64,000 nt of DNA from Fragilaria crotonensis (Eukaryota; Bacillariophyta; Fragilariophyceae; Fragilariales; Fragilariaceae), in contig JAKSYS010000036.1 in assembly GCA_022925895.1 (NCBI GenBank), positions 1-64,000 on the forward strand, written 5' to 3'. Under the pieces are notes generated by a model. The model saw nothing but the letters and a program-made list of their open reading frames with translations, was not told where the DNA came from and did not search any database. A program made the position numbers and the translations under genes. Within the stretch, counting starts at the first letter, position 1. Each line of letters opens with the position of its first letter. This document shows, one piece after another, positions 55,811 to 64,000 of the stretch.

Positions 55811-56340
55811 ATAGAGATCCTTCCCATCATACTGTAGTACTATGATAGCATACAAGTGGCTACTCCCGTGAATCGGATTTCGGAGTACTTCTGTTTCCTA
55901 TTCTGCCTACCGGTAGTCTACCGTTACCAGGTACAGTAGGACTACAGTAGACTTCGCCAATGAGCGACTCTCCGCTCGCCGCTCGCTGGTGACGAAGAAT
56001 AACGGTCATCTCTTTCCTCTTACGTCCAACGACATTCGTGTGACCGTGTGACCCGTGTGACGTGTGACCTGTGTGACCTCACTCGCCCTCCGATAATCTA
56101 CAATTCACAGCATCGAACAACGAGTCATGCTGTCGAGAGAGTTTATGAACTGCCTTCAAGCATTGAATGGAGGGTCTGAGCGTGAAACCAAGCGACGAAA
56201 CAATGAACCACTCTGATCATGGCCTACAAGCACTTATATCGTGAAACAATGGAGCACACAGGGATTGGGCAGAGTGACAACGACATAGAGCGTTGCAGTG
56301 TCAAATCAGACGGAATATAGGGAAATAAAGAGATTCCAAT
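55811..56340. other. Intergenic stretch
   Basis: No gene recognised. A GTGTGACC-type simple repeat lies at 56037-56085 (CGTGTGACCCGTGTGACGTG). Confidence 0.4.
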
Positions 56341-56776
56341 TCAGTTTACCATAGGATTATCACGACATGGCTTCTGCAGCTCAAACATTTCACATTTATA
56401 CAAGGCAATAACAATTCCTGTGAGCGCAACCGACCATGACGCAGAACGAAGAATAGCACCTGAATCTGCTTTGTTGGCGGCAGCTGTGTCGAGACCCCCG
56501 TCGTCGTGGTTTCAGCCGATGGTGTCGTAGATGGCAAGGTCGATGGTGAACTTGATGGCAAGCCTGACGGCAATTCCGATGGAACACTTGATGGGATCAC
56601 CGACGGCAGGAAGAACCGCTAGGAGCAAAATAGTGAAGCTTGACCCACTATCGGAGGCACAGCAGATGGAAGGCAGATCCGCTAGGGGCATTGGAGGGTG
56701 CTGATGAAGGTCCACTGTCGACTTGAGCGTCCACGGCTGCCACAATGAGGCAAATGAGAGGCAGCGAAATCTTCAT
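56341..56776 (-). CDS. Small secreted Pro/Ser-rich protein, frame disturbed
   Basis: Starts MKISLPLICLIVAAVDAQ, a clear signal peptide, followed by GPSSAPSNAPSG. After frame slips the P-S-x-x-P-S pattern resumes (VPSELPSGLPSSSPSTLPST) near 56510-56610. The last part, in yet another frame, reads SWSVALTGIVIALYKC near the end, a hydrophobic C-terminal helix suited to a GPI signal or membrane anchor, stopping at 56341. PSS/PSA repeat linkers are very common in diatom surface proteins. At least two slips are needed, so it is either damaged by sequence error or a decaying gene. Confidence 0.5.
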
Positions 56777-56929
56777 CTCCTTCTCTTTGGTGTTGAGTTT
56801 ATCGAAAGGAGAAAAAATGATGCAAGAATGTGAGGCACTATCGTAGTTGTACATGGCCGGTAAACGGGCTCGTGCAGGCTGTACGGTTGCTGTGACCTCC
56901 GGCGGTAGGTCCCGCAAAAATGATTTAGC

Positions 56930-57482
56930 TCACTTTACTTCAGAGATAATCCATTATTTAAACGACCGGAACGATAGGCTTCGCTCAATCCGTTTATAGC
57001 GTTAAGGACAGCTACTATACCTGGTGAGCGTGTAGCTTTTTGGTAACCACAATTCATCTCTTTAATCGAAAATCGTCATTTGTATGTGTAAAATTGGAAA
57101 ACTCAATTCTAAAACATGTGCACACACGTAAGAATGATAACGGCGGGTAAAAAATGCGATGTGGCGATCGGCGTTTCTTCTTAGGAACGCTTTATTATTT
57201 GATATAAATTTCCATTGTACGCTCGGCCGCTTGGGTGCGAAACCGTAATATTCACTAAAAATTCATGGACATGACGGTACCACCTGCTGGTACAAATGAT
57301 TTGATATATGAATACCTGGTACGAACAGACTACAGGTAGTATACTTGGAGCGCTGGCCTAAATGCCGTACATACACCGATGGTAAGGAGTCATGAGCATC
57401 GGAGTGTCGGTGTATTACGTGAGAGTTCAGTGTTGTAGTACAGTAGCAATTCATCTCGAGATTTCGTTGCTTTCCATCCTCA
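56930..57482. other. Intergenic stretch
   Basis: No gene recognised; AT-rich, with one weak GTAC patch near 57290-57370. Confidence 0.4.
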
Positions 57483-57668
57483 TCACCAAGGCGCTGTCTC
57501 AATGCGCCGAATTTGGTACAACATGGTCGACACCGTGACGAAGAAGCTGAGCATGGGTAAAGCCCAAGTCGACAACGCACTACCCTTGGGAGTGAAACCC
57601 AGGAAGCTGGCTGAGCTCTGCGCGATCTCAGTTATCCCGTCAAGCCTGTGTACATACATTAAATGCAA
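57483..57668 (-). CDS. Doubtful small membrane-protein exon
   Basis: 61 codons reading ITEIAQSSASFLGFTPKG and then SALSTWALPMLSFFVTVST, a plausible membrane helix, ending in RRIETAPW. ATGTATGTACACAG just before LDGITE looks like a splice acceptor, so this could be the last exon of a small gene, but I found no convincing upstream exon. Confidence 0.2.
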   Translation of the reverse strand: MHLMYVHRLDGITEIAQSSASFLGFTPKGSALSTWALPMLSFFVTVSTMLYQIRRIETAPW

Positions 57669-57818
57669 TTTGTAGAGATGGATGGGTGGAATGGTTCATC
57701 TCCAAAGCAACTCGTGCTGCCTGATGGCGGGCAATTTGCCCCTGCGAGTTGCTTGAAAATTCGAAGGACAATCATGTATGCGAATTGTACCTAGCATACA
57801 GTGCCGATGCATGGTAAA

Positions 57819-58713
57819 TCATGTGAACATTGCTTCGTCCGGCTTATTGAAGTGAATCAATTTGACAGATTTTGACTGCCAGCCCAACGCTGGATTTACC
57901 ACTATGATGTCAGACGATATGGACTTGATCCCAGCCTCCTTAGTAAGCCTCAGGAAGGCAGATCGACCGCCATCTCGTTCTCCTGTCACATCATCACCAA
58001 GAATCACCCAAGCTCCGCTCTTGCATGCCTCGATCACTCGTTGTGAGAGGGGCCTTGGCTAGGTCGGCATCGTACAAGACGGCAGACGCGATCACAACAT
58101 CCGCCTGTGGCAAGGGGCTGCTGGTCTTCATTATATCAAACAGCTGGGAAGACAAGTTTCCTTTCCGTGGATGACATCCTTTCCATCCGGCTTGTAACAG
58201 TAGTAGTACAACCGTCGAAATGTCGGTGGCCACCACAGACGCACCCAAACTAGCGGCAACTAAGGAGGGCAACCCCGTCCCACATCCAAGCTCTAGAACC
58301 TTGGTGGAGGTACTAATCGCGTTGCTTTCTAAAAGAAAGTTTGCGATTCCCAGAGCACTTGGCCACAATTTACCACCGTAAGGATTATCCGCCTTTTCCC
58401 ACCATGCATAGTCGTCCACTTGCACAATCGAAATGGTTCTGTTTGGAAATGATAGTGCCAACGTTTTTGTTTTTGTAGGGCGAAGTATAATCGGTGCCAC
58501 TACTTCTTCTTCCACATGCCCAAGCGACGGATCATGTGTTCGACCTTTTCTCCCCGATGGCTTCTTTCGATTGCTACTGGAAGGTTTAGCACACAACGTA
58601 GACTTGAAGGTTTGTTGATGTTGTCGTCCTCCGACAATACACGTGCAACCGAGTTGAAATGCGTGGATTCGAGACAAACAGATTACGATGAACCACCGTG
58701 AAGGTCGGAACAT
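57819..58713 (-). CDS. Plastid-targeted class I methyltransferase (METTL21-like)
   Basis: Starting at MFRPSRWFIVICLSRIHAF, a signal with HA-F cleavage site of the diatom plastid type, about 297 residues. The Rossmann SAM-binding motif is VLELGCGTGLPSLVAA followed by VVATDIS; ADVVIASAVLYDADLAKA is the family's post-I Asp region (D-V-L-Y-D), and the end reads GAWVILGDDVTGERDG. It belongs with the METTL21/METTL23-type lysine methyltransferase-like group; the substrate cannot be told. As read, the frame slips at a CCCC run (58052-58055 on the plus strand), with clear homology continuing as VIEACKSGAWVILGDD in the next frame, so one extra C is suspected. Upstream Met at 58734 is less likely. Confidence 0.75.
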
Positions 58714-58801
58714 CACGATGCCAAGTTGTGACAAACGACCGTTCCACCAACGCTTTGACTGTGGTTGCGCTATCGAGAGGTGCGTGTCCTTCCAACATCA
58801 T

Positions 58802-59456
58802 GGTATGAGTTGTTTTCAGGGTTAATTTTCAGAAAAACACAAATCGATTGAATGGCCACCAGAACTCACTGTGGTGCGACCAGAGGCAGTAGCACAGTGA
58901 CAAAAGTAAGAAGATTGAATTTTTTAAAGCTTATTGATGGACCAAACAAACAACAAACACTGTTTGAATAGAAGTTATTCACATCGTACGATGGTGAGGT
59001 CACATCTCGTTACATTTAAGATAGCTGGTTTGATGGACAACATCGTGAAACCTCAGCAAGTGCGATGAAAGCTAGCAAAACCACGTAATTACGGGGTGCC
59101 GCCTGGTTGACTGTCACGTTGAAAATGAGGTCAAATACCTATAATTGATCATGTTGTGCACATGGAGGGCGAACATCGCATTGGACTCGAACTTTTTTCC
59201 CCAGACCTCGGCAGAATGTATTAGTAAATGACCTGCATATTCTCATCTAGCGTGAGGGAATGAACCATACTCATACAGCGCATCTACTCCAGTCTTTTCC
59301 AGCAAAAGTTGACGAGGTACTCTTTTGCCAGTGTCAAGCGGTGCGACGTCTCCTGCGTCCGCATTCTCACGCGGAGAAAGCAACGAGCGAAATGTGAAGC
59401 TTGTTCTGAAACAGGACGTTGGTATGGATCGAAGCTGCCGTAGGGTGGAAAGGCTT
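58802..59456. other. Spacer between methyltransferase and RlmJ genes
   Basis: No gene recognised. A 60-codon minus-strand frame at 59284-59466 overlaps the end of rlmJ and has no domain. Confidence 0.4.
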
Positions 59457-60467
59457 CTACAACCACTTCATTCGGAACGTCGGTCGATCATCTCGTAGAA
59501 TGCTGCCGAGCAGTGACATGCAACGTTCTATATCATGTTCAATCCCATAAGGGGGATTCGCGAGAACCATGCCTGTCCCGACGGCGTCGCTGGGGTACAT
59601 TTCGACCGCCAAGACATCACCCGGTACGGCTGCCTTCAATTCGAACAGCAACCGCTCCGTCTTGGGCTTCAAGGCATCGGATGCTGGATACCAGATTGCC
59701 ACACGTGCTGACTTCCAGTGCTGTTGTAAGTGCCTTACTAGACGAACAATTTGATCCGTATCGGATCCAAATTGATAGGGAGGATCAATGAATACCAGTG
59801 CCCGAGGCAGCTGTTTCGTGTACCTAGAATACTCGGCAAGACCGACGTATCCATCTGTCATGCATATAGTTGTGCGATCGTGGGCATCATTTGTATCAAC
59901 CTCCTGTTGTTTCAGAACGTTGCATAATCGATCAAACTGATCGTGTGCTCTTTCAAAGAGCAACATGGTGTCTTGGGAGCGACACAGCTCCTTGGCAATC
60001 ATGGGCGATCCTGGGTAGATCAACGAACTTTCGCCCACCTCTTTCTTGGTCATGTCGACGAGCTTGGTGAGTGGACCTGGAAGCGGCTTCTCCGCCACCA
60101 ACACTTTGCCAATTCCACCTTGGAACTCTTTCATTTGCAATGCCTCTCGCGAATCCAGTGGGTAAGAACCAGCACCTGCATGAGTGTCCACATACACAAA
60201 CGGCGAGTCTTTTCGTTTCATACATTCCAATAAAAGTATTAAAATTGAATGCTTTACCACATCCGCGTTGTTACCTGCGTGGTATCCGTGGACATAGTCA
60301 AGTCTGGACGAGGACGACAAGTGGAGTGGAGGTACCAGTACCCGCAGATCATCGACGATGGTTCGACGCACATGCCTCGTAGCAGTGGGAATCTGAACAA
60401 CGAATGAGGAAGCAGATGAGATGAAGAGACGTGATGAAAGGAGAATCAATGCGGCAGAGAATGCCAT
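59457..60467 (-). CDS. rlmJ: 23S rRNA adenine-N6 methyltransferase RlmJ, organellar
   Basis: Single exon, 336 residues. Leader MAFSAALILLSSRLFISSASSF ends in an ASS-F site, so plastid import is likely. The enzyme starts DYVHGYHAGNNADVVKH, the RlmJ N-terminal signature that includes catalytic-site Lys/His residues. FVYVDTHAGAGSY is the SAM-binding part, LVFIDPPYQFGSD carries the catalytic D-P-P-Y, and GTGMVLANPPYGI is the C-terminal family motif. Bacterial RlmJ methylates A2030 of 23S rRNA; here the target is presumably plastid 23S rRNA. Intact. It is divergent from the glutathione transferase gene, 550 bp apart. Confidence 0.92.
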   Translation of the reverse strand: MAFSAALILLSSRLFISSASSFVVQIPTATRHVRRTIVDDLRVLVPPLHLSSSSRLDYVHGYHAGNNADVVKHSILILLLECMKRKDSPFVYVDTHAGAGSYPLDSREALQMKEFQGGIGKVLVAEKPLPGPLTKLVDMTKKEVGESSLIYPGSPMIAKELCRSQDTMLLFERAHDQFDRLCNVLKQQEVDTNDAHDRTTICMTDGYVGLAEYSRYTKQLPRALVFIDPPYQFGSDTDQIVRLVRHLQQHWKSARVAIWYPASDALKPKTERLLFELKAAVPGDVLAVEMYPSDAVGTGMVLANPPYGIEHDIERCMSLLGSILRDDRPTFRMKWL

Positions 60468-61019
60468 TGCCCTAAATACTAGTACTTCTGTACATGGTGC
60501 AAACTTTTCAACTGTACGTCGTAGTCGATGGTCGGCGGTCGGCGGCGTATGTTTGGGATACTCGATAGTCGATAGGAGTACTGGTACAGTATGTCATACG
60601 TAAAAAACTTATCTTCAGACTTCAGGTGCATATTGAAATATTCCGCTTGCTCTGTGGTTCGCAATATGTCATATTCATATCTATATATCTTTTTTTTGGT
60701 ACAGCTCCCAAGTACAGTATGATATTACCAATGATATATATATAGCGCTAAGGTCCTTACTGTAGTTCTTCTCACACCTGTCCTGTCCGCCGCACGCTCT
60801 GCGATGACGTATGCATACCCGCCTATACACATGTGTCTGTCCATTTTGTCTCTTCTTCCCTCTCGCATTTATGCATACTGCCGGTCGCGTCAGAGTTTAG
60901 AGATCACTTTCGATGGGGACGGGATTCCTGTCCGTCTCACTGAATTCATATACAAGATCTTCTTATTTCACGACGTTCGAAGAACAGTTAAGAAGTTGCT
61001 AAAAACCGACATACCGTAC
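60468..61019. promoter_or_regulatory. Shared divergent promoter region of rlmJ and GST genes
   Basis: This 552-bp interval separates two outward-facing genes. It holds GTAC words (60475-60600), a TTTTTTTTGGTACAGC tract at 60690 and ATATATATATAG at 60735-60747. No specific element can be named. A plus-strand frame from 60804 runs into the GST gene but lacks natural composition. Confidence 0.4.
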
Positions 61020-62001
61020 ATGAGAAACAAAAAACTTACAACTGCTGCTCTCTCAGCTCTCTCACTAATTTCCCCAAGGAGTCAGCAAGTAATCCGTAGC
61101 TTCGTTTTTTCAACAATGAGCCAGAACGATAAAGATGAGACTGAAACGCCCGCGGTGGAGGAGGTGAAACCACCAAAACCAACGTTTCCTCCTGACTACG
61201 TTCGTCCAAAGATTTGGGAAGCGGAAGTGCAAGAGGGATTGTTTGGGGGTATGAACCGGCCTACTGCCGGCGCTCGCTTCGAAAAGATTCTTCCTAGAGG
61301 CACTCACGACGTTCAATTGTACTCTTTGGGAACTCCTAACGGAGTGAAGGTTACCATTCTTCTTGAGGAACTCAATGATTTATTTGGAATCGAATACGAC
61401 GCTTTCAACGTGTCGATCTTGGAATTGGAGCAATTTGGATCTGATTTTGTTGCCCTCAACCCGAATTCCAAGATTCCTGTCATGATGGACACTTCTTTTG
61501 ATCCGCCTCTCCGTGTTTTTGAATCAGGAAATATTCTCAAGTACTTGGCGGAGAAGTACGGTGCCTTCATCCCAACGGATCCTCGTAAAAGGTCGAAACC
61601 TTCAATTGGCTCTTTGGAACATGGGAAGTGCTCCCTACATTGGTGGCGGCTTTGGTCATTTTTTCAAGTATGCGCCGGTTGAATTCAAGTACGCCATTGA
61701 TCGATACGCCATGGAAACAAAGCGTCTTGTCGATGTCTTGGATAAACAACTCGAGGGTAAGGAGTTTGTCGTCGGTGACGAGATTACCATTGCCGATTTT
61801 GCCATTTGGCCATGGATCAGGGCGATTGACAAGGCCTACAACGCAAATGAGTTTTTGCAAATGCACACATACACCAATGTCCAGCGTTGGCTGGCTACCA
61901 TTGCGGAACGTCCTGCTGTGAAGCGCGGTCTTCGTGTCAACGGCTTTGGAGACGATGCCGTTCCCGAGCGTCATTCGCGTGATGATTTTGGAGAGAAGTA
62001 A
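61020..62001 (+). CDS. Nu-class glutathione S-transferase (YghU-like)
   Basis: Start at MRNKKLTTAALSALSLISPR, a basic, Ser/Ala-rich presequence before MSQNDKDETET; the inner Met at 61116 is an alternative. The enzyme shows MNRPTAGARFEKILPRG, QLYSLGTPNGVKVTILLEEL, LNPNSKIPVMMD and RVFESGNILKYLAEKYG, all diagnostic of bacterial YghU-type disulfide-bond reductases. The C-terminal domain follows with GGGFGHFFKYAPVEFKYAID, KRLVDVLDKQL and TIADFAIWPW. Between them the frame slips twice, near 61592 (AGG after AAAA) and near 61613 (CTTT run), within what should read as the NWLFW helix of the family. Single missing bases are suspected. The domain order and length match full YghU proteins. Confidence 0.82.
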
Positions 62002-62608
62002 CTACTTTTTGATTCCCTCGTAGGGCTGGAAAGAAAGAGTTTGCGGTCGACACCAATTATCAATTTTGCACTCAAGTAACCGTTTGAAAGCGTGCGAACG
62101 ATGCTACCTGGTACATTTCGCATGGTAGGGAGTTGGGACTCTGGGTTGCAGGAACACAACATAAAGATTAGGTATAATGCTCTCATCATAGAATTCAGTG
62201 CAATATTTTTTTGCGCTTGGTTATAGGTGATTGATGAATGACGCTTCCCCATGACTTACCCAGGTGAACTCCACATTTATGTTCTATGAGACTCTAAAAA
62301 ATGAGTATCCAGAAATCAGCTCTGTATCCTGTTTGTTCGTGGTACTGTAGTACTGGCAGGTGCTACTAGTACGAGATGTCCTCTCAGTGCGAAAGACAAT
62401 TTCACTGTATGATAGGTGGTAGAAACTCTACATTCGATATAGTCTACTTGTACCCGCATCAGCAAGATCTTTGACCAAATGTGGCACACATATTCATGTA
62501 TAGAGCGACCTTGACGTCACGATGACGTATGATTACAAATACACTCATTCAAGTCCTGTTCTACCGAAATCTTTTGCACCATGACATCGATCTCGAAAGA
62601 TCTGTTTA
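62002..62608. other. Spacer between GST and pirin genes
   Basis: No gene recognised. CGTCACGATGACGTATG at 62514-62530 contains two TGACG words, a bZIP-like site, about 80 bp before the first possible pirin start; functional meaning is a guess. Confidence 0.35.
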
Positions 62609-63759
62609 TTGTTTGATCGCTTTTGTTTGACGCCACAACCTCTTTCCAAAGGACAACCCTTTGATCTCACAATAATCGCATCTAGCTTTCCGAAAGAAGA
62701 AAGCATCACAACGAGCACCATTCGTTACAACAACAGAACTTCGATTCGACAAGTCGTCACATTGCTGTCGACATCCGCTGCCTACTTTTCTGCTCACACT
62801 ACCGGTACCAGTCGTACTATTCAAACCAGAGCACTTTCCACCATGGCTCCAATTGTGCGCGTTGTTCCCAACCAGAAGCTCTACGTCTCCGAACCAAATC
62901 CAAGCTGGTTTGGAAATGGTCCCAACAAGGTCAACGATCCAACCTGGACCAACCGCAACTGGCTTAAATCGCGTTTCCATTTCAGTTTCGCTGAGTACAA
63001 CAGTTATGCCAATTCCAACTTTGGGAAGCTCCGCGTTATGAATGATGACCTTGTTCAGCCGTAAGTGTTGCTCGAGTACTAGACAAGTTTTGTTCCATTT
63101 CCTTCACGATCACTACTAACACATCCTGCACTGTTTTTCTCTTTCCACAGTCACACTGGATTTGGCCAGCACGGTCATGCTGACATGGAGATTATCACCT
63201 ACGTCGTTCACGGTGGTTTGTATCACAAGGATTCCATGGGAACCAAGGAAACGCTCGGTCGGGGTCCATCCAATTCATGACGGCCGGTCGTGGAGTGCGT
63301 CATGAAGAATTCAACCACGAGGACCGTCCACTGCGTTTCATTCAAACATGGATTGTTCCACGATCCCGAGGACTTGATCCCAATTACGGATCGAGCCATG
63401 GGTGTGAGGATCGTAAGAATCAATTGCAACATCTCGTGTCGGATGTGAAGGACCCCAGTGTGACTACACCTGTCAAAATCAATCAAAGCGTCGATGCTTT
63501 CGCGTCTGAACTCGATTTGGGAAAGAAGGTGAGCTTGGACTTTCCCGAGGGACGCATGGCATATTTACTCTGTATTGAGGGCGGTGTCAAGGTGAACGGG
63601 CAGAAAATGGAGAAGTATGATGGCTGTGAAATCACTGGATCAGGTGGCAAGCTTGAGATTGAAGCGACGGACGTGGAGGAAACTGAGACTGGCAATGTCG
63701 CCCACATCTTGATGTTCACCATGCCAGCTGAGGTGGGGGCTGGTCGTACTGTCCTTTAA
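62609..63759 (+). CDS. Pirin family protein (bicupin)
   Basis: Exon 1 ends at 63060, intron 63061-63150 (GTAAGT...CCACAG), exon 2 63151-63759. The family part starts around MAPIVRVVPNQK (Met at 62843); the 78 residues before it, if translated from 62609, are Ser/Thr-rich and could be an organelle presequence. The cupin has [31 protein letters not shown] with the two metal-ligand His, then HKDSMG, and GRGVRHEEFNHE with the other ligands. The C-terminal cupin is VKINQSVDAFASELDLGK through GAGRTVL. As read, the frame slips at a GGGG run near 63265, where GRG-SIQFMTAGRG is expected; one G seems missing. Pirins are iron proteins with quercetinase or regulatory roles; which applies here is unknown. 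Confidence 0.82.
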
Positions 63760-63856
63760 CATGTCGAATGGGAGGAGCATGTACCAGATGTATGAGAAAA
63801 TCCACCTTGCAATACTCGACTCGAGGTAATTACTTACTATGCAGGGTGTAATACAT

Positions 63857-63871
63857 ATATATATATATAAT
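63857..63871. repeat. AT dinucleotide microsatellite
   Basis: A run of TATATATATATATA follows the pirin gene. The remaining 190 bp of the window hold nothing recognisable. Confidence 0.8.
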
Positions 63872-64000
63872 TAAATGTTAGCAATCCGGCATGTCTCCGC
63901 CATTGTGCGGTGGTCACTTGTGTACACCACTGCAGATGTGTTGACTGGTATCGAGTCGACATGATTCGTTCTAACAATGTTCCACCACGCCGTCGTGCAA

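Noticed and set aside
1-64000. CRISPR arrays, bacterial operons, ribosome binding sites
   Set aside because: Introns, plastid leaders and gene spacing show a eukaryotic nuclear genome; no array of spaced repeats is present.

Overview
This 64 kb window comes from a nuclear eukaryotic genome, almost certainly a diatom and probably a pennate one. The evidence is a set of plastid proteins with diatom-style bipartite leaders (hydrophobic signal followed by a cleavage-site Phe, as in VSA-F, VSQS-F, HA-F), short GT-AG introns of about 58-160 nt, chlorophyll and galactolipid synthesis genes next to a stramenopile-like MLO/EF-hand protein, and remains of CoDi-like Ty1/copia elements. The species cannot be read from the sequence.

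Layout. 0-11 kb is a graveyard of transposons: a decayed PIF/Harbinger element, two Ty1/copia fossils and several tandem repeats. 12-21 kb holds an intact SPX-MFS phosphate transporter, two secreted Lys/Gly-repeat proteins (the larger one broken) and a trypsin-like protein that has lost catalytic His and Ser. 21-31 kb is mostly gene-poor, apart from a well-bounded 4.46 kb two-gene Harbinger element (24123-28586) with long inverted ends and a TAA duplication. 31.5-39.2 kb is a housekeeping block: coatomer beta (four exons), a plastid protein of unknown function and a digalactosyldiacylglycerol synthase. 39.9-41.7 kb is a dead hAT-like transposon. 42.1-45.3 kb carries a membrane-anchored dephospho-CoA kinase, a thylakoid-lumen-type protein with a twin-arginine leader, and a small membrane protein that appears to end in Gly-Gly-Sec (a SelK/SelS-like selenoprotein). 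48-54.3 kb carries an MLO-like channel protein fused to EF-hands, then a tandem pair of chlorophyll synthase genes. 54.8-55.8 kb is a clean non-autonomous hAT element with an 8-bp target duplication. 56.3-63.8 kb holds a Pro/Ser-rich secreted protein, a plastid methyltransferase, RlmJ, a nu-class glutathione transferase and a pirin.

Functional themes: several genes serve the plastid (chlorophyll synthase, DGD synthase, lumen protein, RlmJ, methyltransferase). Phosphate storage (SPX-MFS) and phosphorus-free galactolipid synthesis (DGD) both belong to phosphate economy, but their proximity is probably coincidental.

Two window-wide patterns stand out. First, intergenic DNA is full of GTAC-rich tracts (AGTACT, GGTACC, TTGTAC) that are rare inside exons. 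Second, between 48 and 63.5 kb several well-conserved genes are broken only by single-base length changes, mostly in short homopolymers, while large genes elsewhere are intact. This looks more like residual assembly error than pseudogenisation.
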